A stretch of 5,241 nucleotides of DNA from Gemmatimonadota bacterium (GTDB lineage: Bacteria > Gemmatimonadota > Gemmatimonadetes > Longimicrobiales > Longimicrobiaceae). The stretch is from NCBI GenBank assembly GCA_019348265.1, contig JAHWJV010000269.1:1-5241 (forward strand), given 5' to 3'. A program made the position numbers and the translations under genes. Of the stretch, positions 1 through 5,043 are shown piece after piece (the first letter of the stretch is position 1; every line of letters starts with the position of its first letter). The notes under the pieces are model-generated. The model did no database searches and had not been told where the DNA came from. It saw only the letters and a list, made by a program, of their open reading frames with translations.

Positions 1-450
1 GAAGCCTGGCGGACGAACAACCGCATCAACCTCTTCCTGCTCGACCGGATCAGCGAGGAGGGGCTCCGGTCCACGCTCTCCAGGCGCGGTGGACGGGACG
101 TGGCGCGGCAGTTCGCCCACTTGCACGACGTGCGGGTCTGGCACCTGCAGAACCGCGCCAGAGACCTGGCGCAGGGGCTCGAGGTGTTCGCCTCGAAGGA
201 GTCGCCGGAACGGGAGCGGGTAAGGGAGGCGCTGTCCGCGTCCTGCGAGGCCGTCGGTCAGTTCCTGCTCGCGGTGAGCGCCGGCGAGCCGAAGCGCCGG
301 AGCTTCAAAAAGGGGTGGCTCTCGCACCTCTCGTACTTCATCGCGCACGAGAGCCATCACCGGGGCAGCATTCTGCTGACGCTGAAGCAATGCGGGCACA
401 AGTTCGACCAGGACGTGACGTATGCGATCTGGGATTGGGACAAGATGTAG
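1..450 (+). CDS. DinB family protein (5'-truncated by window edge)
   Basis: The frame is open from base 1 and ends in TAG at 448-450, giving 149 visible residues. The visible protein begins EAWRTNNRINLFLLDRI, the usual first helix of DinB/YfiT-like four-helix bundles, so only a few N-terminal residues are probably missing. A GTG at 100 is internal to this conserved region and is not the real start. The candidate metal ligands are in place: FAHLHDVR (His40 and His42 of the visible part) and, near the C-terminus, AHESHHRG (His116, His119, His120). DinB-family proteins bind a divalent metal through three histidines; some act as thiol-dependent transferases or are damage-inducible, but most have no known substrate. 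No signal peptide or membrane segment is visible, so it is probably cytoplasmic. The family call is strong; a specific reaction cannot be given. Confidence 0.9.
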   Translation, partial: EAWRTNNRINLFLLDRISEEGLRSTLSRRGGRDVARQFAHLHDVRVWHLQNRARDLAQGLEVFASKESPERERVREALSASCEAVGQFLLAVSAGEPKRRSFKKGWLSHLSYFIAHESHHRGSILLTLKQCGHKFDQDVTYAIWDWDKM

Positions 451-717
451 CTGCCTCCTCACCCCCGATCAGCGGGACGTGCTGGAGGGGGGCTCAGGGC
501 CCGAGACCTCACGGGGGCGGCGGCTCTGGAGCACGGCCCGGAACTCCGCGCATTCACGTCCTTGGAATGATGGCCGAAGGGACGGGCAGAACGCGCAGTG
601 GGACTGCCGCTGCGCGAACTTCCGCCGCGAGGATCGGGTATTGGGCGTGGGAGGCCACGAGCGGCTCGGATCGCCCCTTTCAGCCTGAGGCGTGACACGT
701 TCTGCCCCCGGAGATCC
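451..717. other. Non-coding gap between the DinB gene and pcm
   Basis: These 267 bases hold no reading frame with a convincing protein on either strand. The pcm frame stays open upstream to a GTG at 598, but that stretch is Arg/Pro/Gly-rich, precedes the signal peptide and looks like non-coding GC-rich DNA. A 34-codon minus-strand frame (658-554) is too short to support. No clear sigma-70 promoter or U-tailed terminator is seen. A Shine-Dalgarno-like GGAG at 710-713 lies 4 bases before the pcm ATG. Confidence 0.5.
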
Positions 718-1461
718 ATGAGGTTTACCTACCTGCCCGTGCTGCTCCTGCTCGGCCCGCTCGCCGCCTGCCAGCCACCCGAGCGACCTCAGGAGGCGCC
801 GGCGGCGCGGAGCGAGGCGCGCGACCCATATGTCGCCGAGCGCTCGCGGATGGTCGACGAACAGCTGCGCGCCCGCGGGATCGCCGACCGCGCCGTGCTG
901 GCGGCGCTCGGCAGGGTGCCACGCCACCGGTTCGTCCCGCCCGCATATCAACAATTCGCCTACGGGGACCATCCGCTGCCGATCGGGTTCGAGCAGACCA
1001 TCTCGCAGCCGTACATCGTCGGGTACATGACCGAGGCGGCGCAGATCTCCCCGGGGGAGAAAGTCCTCGAGATCGGCACCGGGTCCGGCTACCAGGCCGC
1101 AGTACTGGCGGAGCTCGCGCGGGAGGTCTACACGATCGAGATCGTTCCCGAGCTTGCGGCGCAGTCCGGGAGGCTGCTGACCGAGCTGGGTTACACGAAC
1201 GTGCGGGCGCGCGCCGGCGACGGGTACGCGGGATGGCCCGAGCACGCGCCTTTCGACGCCATCGTCGTCACGGCGGCGCCGGACCATGTGCCTCAGGCAC
1301 TCGTCGACCAGCTCGCGCTGAACGGGCGCATGATCATTCCCGTGGGCGCCGGCGAACAGGAGATGCGGGTGCTGACCAGGACGGTCGCGGGAATCGTCGA
1401 GGAGAGAACGCTACCGGTTCGGTTCGTACCGCTCGTCCGTCCGGACGCGACGCCCCGCTGA
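718..1461 (+). CDS. pcm: Protein-L-isoaspartate O-methyltransferase with lipoprotein signal
   Basis: Pcm transfers a methyl group from S-adenosylmethionine to the side-chain carboxyl of L-isoaspartyl residues in damaged proteins, starting their repair to aspartate. The 247-residue product shows the family landmarks in order: MVDEQLRARGI (45-55), VPRHRFVPP (67-75), the isoaspartyl-binding QTISQP (93-98), SAM motif I LEIGTGSGYQAA (117-128), the acidic end of strand 2 (TIEIVPE, 139-145), GD at 167-168, DAIVVTAAP (180-188), NGRMIIPVG (202-210) and the closing VRFVPL (234-239). The start at 718 follows GGAG by 4 bases and adds a clean lipoprotein signal: a hydrophobic stretch then LAAC with Cys18. 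Gln at +2 would favour the outer membrane under the usual sorting rule. Typical cytoplasmic Pcm is about 205-220 residues; the excess is the signal and a Pro/Ala/Arg-rich linker (19-37). An in-frame ATG at 850 could give a cytoplasmic form, but homology seems to start just before it. The 3' end overlaps the convergent hydrolase gene by 51 bp. Confidence 0.95.
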   Translation: MRFTYLPVLLLLGPLAACQPPERPQEAPAARSEARDPYVAERSRMVDEQLRARGIADRAVLAALGRVPRHRFVPPAYQQFAYGDHPLPIGFEQTISQPYIVGYMTEAAQISPGEKVLEIGTGSGYQAAVLAELAREVYTIEIVPELAAQSGRLLTELGYTNVRARAGDGYAGWPEHAPFDAIVVTAAPDHVPQALVDQLALNGRMIIPVGAGEQEMRVLTRTVAGIVEERTLPVRFVPLVRPDATPR

Positions 1462-2337
1462 ACCTGCGCCGCCACCCTCGCAGCCGCGCGCGCGTGGCTC
1501 CCTCGTGAAGGCAACGACTTCCTCCAGGATCGGAGCGATTCTCAGCCAGGGGAGCGCGAGCGCGACCGCGATCTCCACGTGGCCGACCTTCGGGTACAGC
1601 ACCGCGCGTGCGCAGCCGCCGCGCTCGCGGATCCGCGCCTCGAGCGCGACGGAGTTGTTCGGAGACACCGTTTCGTCTCCCATCCCGTGGAGCAGTAGCA
1701 ACGGCGGCTCGGTGCCATCCACGTGGGACGCCGGGTAGGTAGCGGGCCATCCGGCGCGCGGCCCCATCAACGCCTGCACGTCCTCGTCCGTCCACGCCGT
1801 GTCCACCGGGCCCGCGATGCTGACGAACCCCAGCACGGCTCCGGCCGCTCCCACGCGCTGAAGGTACTCCTCGTCCAGGGCGAGCAGCGCGGCCGTATGA
1901 GCCCCCGCTGAATGACCCACGACGAAGATCTGGGCCGGGTCCCCGCCGAACCTGCCGACGTTCTCCCGCGTCCACGCCACCGCGCGCGCCGCATCCTCCA
2001 CCCACGCCGGAAAGATGGTATCCGGGTACAGGCGGTAATCGGGAATCACCGTGACGATACCGCGCCGGGTGAGCGCGTTGCCGATCAGCCGGTATTCCGC
2101 CCGGGAGCCGGACTGCCAGCGGCCGCCGTACAGGAACAGCACCACCGGCCGCGGCCGGTCTGCGTCCTCCGGCCGGTACACGTCCAGACGCTGGCGCGGC
2201 CCCGGTCCATAGGCCAGGTCGGCGCTGCGCTCGAAATGGTCACCCAGCAGGAGCGACTCCGCCGCTCGCCGGGACGAGCAAGCCGGCGCAGAAGCGGCCG
2301 CCCAGATCAGCAGCACGTAGAACAGGCGCGGCATCAT
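1411..2337 (-). CDS. Exported alpha/beta hydrolase (carboxylesterase-like)
   Basis: This is a serine hydrolase of the esterase/lipase group (Abhydrolase_3 / BD-FAE type); the substrate is unknown, probably a carboxylic ester. Numbering from the ATG at 2337 (308 residues): an oxyanion-hole loop YGGRWQSGS (70-78), DYRLYPD (100-106), the nucleophile elbow GHSAGAH with Ser143, the candidate acid Asp221 in GMGDETV and the candidate His253 in VGHVE. All three catalytic residues are present. The oxyanion loop has Tyr where many relatives have His (HGG); I recall YGGxWQSG as a recognised variant. The N-terminus MMPRLFYVLLIWAAASAPAC is a signal peptide; APAC with Cys20 is an imperfect lipobox, so a lipoprotein is possible, otherwise Sec export. 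An in-frame ATG at 2385 preceded by AGAGAG would add 16 residues to the n-region; I prefer 2337 because it gives a normal signal peptide. The last 28 residues, after VVAFTRE, are Arg/Gly-rich, look non-conserved and run into the pcm 3' end. Confidence 0.9.
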   Translation of the reverse strand: MMPRLFYVLLIWAAASAPACSSRRAAESLLLGDHFERSADLAYGPGPRQRLDVYRPEDADRPRPVVLFLYGGRWQSGSRAEYRLIGNALTRRGIVTVIPDYRLYPDTIFPAWVEDAARAVAWTRENVGRFGGDPAQIFVVGHSAGAHTAALLALDEEYLQRVGAAGAVLGFVSIAGPVDTAWTDEDVQALMGPRAGWPATYPASHVDGTEPPLLLLHGMGDETVSPNNSVALEARIRERGGCARAVLYPKVGHVEIAVALALPWLRIAPILEEVVAFTREPRARGCEGGGAGSAGRRVRTDERYEPNR

Positions 2338-2360
2338 GGCGATGCTCGCTTCGCACGCAC
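2334..2360 (-). CDS. Possible eight-codon leader overlapping the hydrolase start
   Basis: On the minus strand a GTG at 2360-2358 follows GAGGAGG (2372-2366) by exactly 5 bases. It opens a frame of eight codons (MRAKRASP if read from the GTG as Met) whose TGA at 2336-2334 overlaps both tandem ATGs of the hydrolase (2337-2335 and 2334-2332). This is the geometry of translational coupling, where ribosomes ending on the leader restart at the ATG. The ATG itself has no good Shine-Dalgarno sequence. If the hydrolase instead starts at 2385, this would be only an internal coincidence. Short frames arise easily by chance, so confidence is low. Confidence 0.2.
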   Translation of the reverse strand: MRAKRASP

Positions 2361-2365
2361 CTTGG

Positions 2366-2372
2366 CCTCCTC
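2366..2372 (-). promoter_or_regulatory. Strong Shine-Dalgarno sequence upstream of the hydrolase ATGs
   Basis: The minus strand reads GAGGAGG here, a near-perfect anti-16S match. It lies about 28 bases before the hydrolase ATG at 2337, too far to serve it directly, but 5 bases before a GTG that opens a short leader frame. Visible sequence only; its use is inferred. Confidence 0.4.
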
Positions 2373-2476
2373 GGATCAATCGCATACTCTCTGTTCTCGT
2401 CGGGTTCGCGCGGTCCGCCGCGGCTGGGCGACTGGTCTCACGCAGAACGCCTGAGTGGTCGCCGTGATCTCGCTTG

Positions 2477-2570
2477 CAGTCGACCGGAGCCAGGGGCTAC
2501 TTTGGCCGACGGCGTGCCCGCTGCCGCTCGCCCGCCGGCTCTCGCGAGCCGTAACGCGATCGGTCGACTG
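2477..2570. repeat. 10-bp inverted repeat in the divergent region
   Basis: CAGTCGACCG at 2477-2486 is matched by its exact reverse complement CGGTCGACTG at 2561-2570, with 74 bases between the arms. If a two-base bulge on the left arm is allowed, the match continues outward by CGCT. A separate hairpin, CGGCTC (2536-2541), loop TCGC, GAGCCG (2546-2551), lies inside. Possible roles are paired regulator sites that loop the DNA, or the ends of a small non-autonomous element. No target duplication was seen to support the second. Confidence 0.4.
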
Positions 2571-2671
2571 AGCGGCGGAAAAGCCCTCTCCCACAGACGC
2601 TAACCCGCACCTCGTGTCCCGAGCTTCTCACTCAGGCTGGCCCTGGGGATCCTCGGACCCGAGCCTTCGAC

Positions 2672-2678
2672 GAGGAGG
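2672..2678 (+). promoter_or_regulatory. Shine-Dalgarno sequence of the lipoprotein gene
   Basis: GAGGAGG ends 3 bases before the ATG at 2682. The spacing is short but the match is near perfect, and it fixes the start that also gives a clean signal peptide. Confidence 0.75.
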
Positions 2679-2681
2679 TAC

Positions 2682-3089
2682 ATGCAAAGGCTTCTCCCCC
2701 GCGCTCTCATCGCGCTCCTGCTCACGCTTCCGGCGTGCGGCAAAGACGGGCTCGGCCCCGAGTCGAACGAGATGGGTACGTACGAACTCGTGTCCGTGAA
2801 CGGGAAAGCTCCGCCGACGCCGTTCTTCGCCGTCGAAGTGGTTTCGGCGACGATCAAGATCGAGGACGAGCGGAAATATCAGACGAAGTCGACGGTACGT
2901 GCGAGGGACAACCTGGGGGAGCTGATCACCCAGACCTCGACGGGAGGCGGCACGTACACCCGCACCGGCAACACGCTCCAGCTGACCTCCAGGCTCGGTA
3001 AGGTCACCCTCGCGGTGTACGCGGGCCGAACGCTCACGGTCGACGAGCAATCCGTCGCCTTGGTGTACCGGCGCACGTCGTCACCTTGA
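2682..3089 (+). CDS. Small predicted lipoprotein of unknown function
   Basis: The 135-residue product begins MQRLLPRALIALLLTLPAC: a charged n-region, a hydrophobic core and a lipobox LPAC with Cys19, so it is predicted to be exported and lipidated. After a short linker (GKDGLGPESNE) the mature part starts GTYELVSVNGKAPP (32-45), followed by alternating beta-strand-like segments (ATIKIEDERKYQTKSTVR, GGGTYTRTGNTLQLTSR) and ends LTVDEQSVALVYRR. This G-x-Y-x-L-x-x-V-N-G opening followed by short beta strands is a pattern I associate with small lipocalin-like or beta-barrel lipoproteins in Gemmatimonadota and similar phyla; no enzymatic residues stand out. The start is supported by GAGGAGG just upstream. 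The next gene follows in the same direction with a short gap, so they may share a transcript. I do not recognise a named family. Confidence 0.85.
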   Translation: MQRLLPRALIALLLTLPACGKDGLGPESNEMGTYELVSVNGKAPPTPFFAVEVVSATIKIEDERKYQTKSTVRARDNLGELITQTSTGGGTYTRTGNTLQLTSRLGKVTLAVYAGRTLTVDEQSVALVYRRTSSP

Positions 3090-3141
3090 CCGGTTGGCGC
3101 TGGTGCACGGCGAGCCGTCCTCGATTGCAGCAGCCAGCCGG

Positions 3142-3720
3142 ATGAACGACAGAGAGATCAGCTTCGTTCCACCCGCCGTCCCGCGGATCGAGCAGGATAC
3201 GCGGGCGCTGGGGTTCGGTATGGCGTCCGATTACGCCACCGGATCGCTGCTGCGGACCCTGGCGGCGTCGAAGCCGCGTGGCCGCATTCTCGAGCTCGGC
3301 ACCGGGACCGGTCTCGCGACGGCGTGGCTTCTGGCCGGGATGGACGCCGCCTCCCGCCTGGTCACGGTAGAGACGGAGGCGCCGGTCCTGGATGTCGCGC
3401 GTCGCCATATCGGCAACGACGGGCGAGTGACGTTCGTCCACGGCGATGGCGCCGAGTACCTGCAGGCCTCTGATGGAAGCTTCGACCTGGTGTTCGCGGA
3501 CGCGTGGCCGGGCAAGTACTCGCACCTGGACCTGGCGCTGGCGCGGGTGAAGCCGGGCGGCTTCTACGTCATCGACGACATGCTGCCGCAGGCGAACTGG
3601 CCGGCCGGTCACGATCAGAAGGTGCGCGGACTTGTCGCGGCGCTCGAGGAGCGAGCCGACCTGGCGCTCACGAAGATGGCCTGGTCGACCGGGCTGATCC
3701 TGGTCGTAAAGACCCCCTGA
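3142..3720 (+). CDS. Class I SAM-dependent O-methyltransferase
   Basis: A Rossmann-fold methyltransferase of the COG4122-like O-methyltransferase group; the acceptor substrate is unknown. Numbered from the ATG at 3142 (192 residues): GFGMASDYATGSLLRTLAAS (24-43) before motif I, ILELGTGTGLATAWLL (49-64) for SAM binding, Glu77 at the end of strand 2 (LVTVETE), HGDG (100-103), FADAWPGKYSHLD (118-130) as motif IV, and DDMLPQANWP (145-154), a signature I associate with a uniform small subfamily. The ending WSTGLILVVKTP completes the last beta strands, so the C-terminus is intact. No signal peptide is visible, so it is cytoplasmic. The start is uncertain: the frame is open to a TTG at 3094 and a GTG at 3103, neither with a Shine-Dalgarno sequence; 3142 is the first ATG. 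With TTG 3094 the gap to the preceding lipoprotein stop is 4 bases, which would favour an operon. Confidence 0.88.
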   Translation: MNDREISFVPPAVPRIEQDTRALGFGMASDYATGSLLRTLAASKPRGRILELGTGTGLATAWLLAGMDAASRLVTVETEAPVLDVARRHIGNDGRVTFVHGDGAEYLQASDGSFDLVFADAWPGKYSHLDLALARVKPGGFYVIDDMLPQANWPAGHDQKVRGLVAALEERADLALTKMAWSTGLILVVKTP

Positions 3721-3727
3721 CCCGCAT

Positions 3728-3771
3728 GCCCCGACGCTCGGCGCCATGCAATCGATCGCTAGCGACGGGGC
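3728..3771 (+). terminator. Imperfect hairpin after the O-methyltransferase gene
   Basis: The arm at 3728-3738 (GCCCCGACGCT) pairs with 3761-3771 (AGCGACGGGGC) in an 11-position stem with one A-A mismatch and a 22-base loop. It begins 7 bases after the methyltransferase stop codon. A shorter perfect palindrome, TCGCTAGCGA (3756-3765), overlaps the right arm and could compete. There is no T-run downstream, so it is not a textbook intrinsic terminator; in GC-rich bacteria such hairpins may still end or protect transcripts. The remaining bases up to 3819 show no frame and no clear Shine-Dalgarno sequence for the next gene. Confidence 0.4.
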
Positions 3772-3819
3772 CGGAGCCCTCCGCCTTCTGATCGCTGACC
3801 TTCCACCTCACGGCCGCCC

Positions 3820-5004
3820 ATGCACCTGCGCCCCTGGACCCGACCGCTGGCTCGACGAGACTTCCTCAAGGGGAGCATGATGGGCGCGGCGGCGCTGGTC
3901 GGCGGCCGTCCGGCATCCGCGCAGCAGCGCGGCCCCCTTCGGGCGTACGTCGGCACGTACACGGAGGGAACTGGCAGCGAGGGGATCTACCACTGCCTGT
4001 TCGACCCGGCGACTGGAGTGCTTCGGCTGGATGGCGCCACCAAGGGGGTGCGGAATCCCTCCTTCCTCGCCCTGCACCCCAACGGGGCGATGCTGTACGC
4101 CGTCGAGGAGGTGAACGATCGCGGCGCCGACAAGAGCGGTGGAGTGGTCGCGTTTGCGGTGGATCCCGCCTCCGGGACGCTGCGGGAGAGGAGCCGTGCA
4201 CTCTCCGGAGGGGCCCACCCAGCGCACATTTCCGTGCACAGTGGCGGGGCTCACGTGCTCGTCGCGAACTACTCGGGCGCCACGGTCGCCGTGCTGGGGG
4301 TCGACCGCAGCGGTGGCGTGCTCTCCGCGCCGTGGCTGGCCAGGCACCAGTGGGTGGGCCCGGTGCGCCCGCGCCAGGAGGCGCCGCACCCGCACTCCAT
4401 CTACCCCATCGGCGAGCGCGTCTACGTCGCCGACCTCGGGCTGGACCGGATCTTCACCTATGGCTGGGACGCCGCCACGGGAACGCTCTTCCCGCTTCGC
4501 GATGCGTCCCTGTCGCTTCGTGCCGGCGACGGCCCGCGCCACATGGCGTTTCACCCGCAGCGGCGCTTCGCGTACGTCATCAACGAGCTCAGCTCGACGA
4601 TCACGTCGCTCCGCCGCGATCCGGGCACGGGCGGTCTGCAAACCACCGGGACCGTCTCGACGCTCCCCGCCGGGTACACGGGCAGGAACTCCTGTGCCCA
4701 CATCCAGATCCATCCGAACGGCCGCTTCGTCTACGGCTCCAACCGCGGACACGACAGCATCGTGCTGGCCGAGGTCGCGCCCGACACGGGCCACCTGACG
4801 GTGGTCCAGCACCACCCGACCGGCGGCGCGACCCCGCGGAACTTCACGCTGGACCCGAGCGGCCGCTTCCTCCTGGCCGAGAACCAGCGCACCGGCAGCA
4901 TCGTAACCCTGGCGGTGGACCCCACGTCCGGGCGACTTTCGGAAACCGGCAACGTGCTCCAGATCCCCGCGCCCGTATGTCTCGTCTTCGCGCCGAGCGC
5001 CTGA
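3820..5004 (+). CDS. Tat-exported lactonase-family beta-propeller protein
   Basis: The 394-residue product belongs to the lactonase / 3-carboxymuconate cyclase-like seven-bladed propeller family (PF10282, COG2706). E. coli Pgl, a relative, hydrolyses 6-phosphogluconolactone in the cytoplasm. Here the N-terminus has a Tat motif RRDFLK (12-17), a hydrophobic stretch and ASA-Q (cleavage probably after residue 34), so the mature enzyme should be periplasmic and the pentose phosphate role is unlikely. Repeated blade motifs are visible: YVGTYTEG (43-50), NPSFLALHPNGAMLYAVEE (79-97), GAHPAHISVHSGGAHVLVAN (131-150), QEAPHPHSI (186-194), GPRHMAFHPQRRFAYVINE (238-256), CAHIQIHPNGRFVYGSNRG (292-310) and TPRNFTLDPSGRFLLAEN (338-355). 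The sequence is full length for the family. No good Shine-Dalgarno sequence precedes the ATG; translation may be leaderless or weak. It is convergent with the AlkB-like gene. The substrate lactone is unknown. Confidence 0.93.
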   Translation: MHLRPWTRPLARRDFLKGSMMGAAALVGGRPASAQQRGPLRAYVGTYTEGTGSEGIYHCLFDPATGVLRLDGATKGVRNPSFLALHPNGAMLYAVEEVNDRGADKSGGVVAFAVDPASGTLRERSRALSGGAHPAHISVHSGGAHVLVANYSGATVAVLGVDRSGGVLSAPWLARHQWVGPVRPRQEAPHPHSIYPIGERVYVADLGLDRIFTYGWDAATGTLFPLRDASLSLRAGDGPRHMAFHPQRRFAYVINELSSTITSLRRDPGTGGLQTTGTVSTLPAGYTGRNSCAHIQIHPNGRFVYGSNRGHDSIVLAEVAPDTGHLTVVQHHPTGGATPRNFTLDPSGRFLLAENQRTGSIVTLAVDPTSGRLSETGNVLQIPAPVCLVFAPSA

Positions 5005-5008
5005 CCGG

Positions 5009-5039
5009 CCCACTGACGGGGCTATCCACTATCAGTGGG
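5009..5039. terminator. Hairpin between convergent genes, possible bidirectional terminator
   Basis: CCCACTGA (5009-5016) is the exact reverse complement of TCAGTGGG (5032-5039), an 8-bp stem with a 15-base loop, filling most of the 39-base gap between the two convergent stop codons. The loop contains a second CCACT (5026-5030) that can instead pair with AGTGG (5034-5038) across a 3-base loop, so two stems are mutually exclusive. No T-run follows on either strand. Position supports a terminator role; the sequence alone does not prove it. Confidence 0.45.
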
Positions 5040-5043
5040 AGCC

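Larger units (their letters stand above)
2386..2681. promoter_or_regulatory. Divergent intergenic control region
   Basis: This stretch separates the minus-strand hydrolase from the plus-strand lipoprotein gene, so promoters for both should lie here. No frame with a believable protein is seen. I find only weak promoter matches: on the plus strand, TTGCAG (2474-2479) and TACTTT (2498-2503) are 18 bases apart but match the sigma-70 consensus at only three of six positions each. A 10-bp inverted repeat (2477-2486 and 2561-2570) and a hairpin (2536-2551) sit in the middle and are the most structured part. Confidence 0.45.

Noticed and set aside
554..658. A 34-codon minus-strand frame from a GTG (VASHAQYPILAAEVRA...) whose composition looks more protein-like than its surroundings; it briefly recalled DUF3343-like sequences.
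   Set aside because: Too short for any domain, with a stop codon upstream and downstream, no Shine-Dalgarno sequence and no confident family. It could be a gene remnant but the evidence is too thin.
598..717. Upstream GTG extension of the pcm frame adding 40 residues.
   Set aside because: It would bury the lipoprotein signal behind an Arg/Pro-rich stretch and lacks a Shine-Dalgarno sequence, whereas the ATG at 718 has GGAG and a normal signal peptide.
469..1287. A 272-codon minus-strand frame opposite pcm.
   Set aside because: It is antisense to the conserved Pcm catalytic domain, is Arg/Pro/Gly-rich and shows no family motif or supported start.
1334..2005. A 223-codon minus-strand frame overlapping the hydrolase in another phase.
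   Set aside because: The hydrolase frame carries the GHSAG motif, catalytic Asp and His, and a signal peptide; the other frame is low-complexity Arg/Gly sequence.
1912..2454. A 180-codon plus-strand frame opposite the hydrolase.
   Set aside because: Arg/Pro/His-rich antisense shadow with no Shine-Dalgarno sequence or motif.
2474..2503. Possible sigma-70 promoter, TTGCAG and TACTTT separated by 18 bases.
   Set aside because: Each box matches only three of six consensus bases, which is near chance level; noted in the intergenic entry but not called.
2376..2594. A 72-codon minus-strand frame in the divergent gap.
   Set aside because: It overlaps the inverted repeat and promoter region, has a Ser/Arg/Thr-rich sequence without hydrophobic core, and no recognisable start signal.
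3808..5013. A 401-codon open frame on the minus strand opposite the lactonase gene, longer than the gene itself.
   Set aside because: The plus-strand frame has clear propeller-family motifs and a Tat signal. The antisense product is Arg/Gly/Val-rich with no recognisable motif, as expected when a GC-rich gene with G/C third positions is read in reverse.
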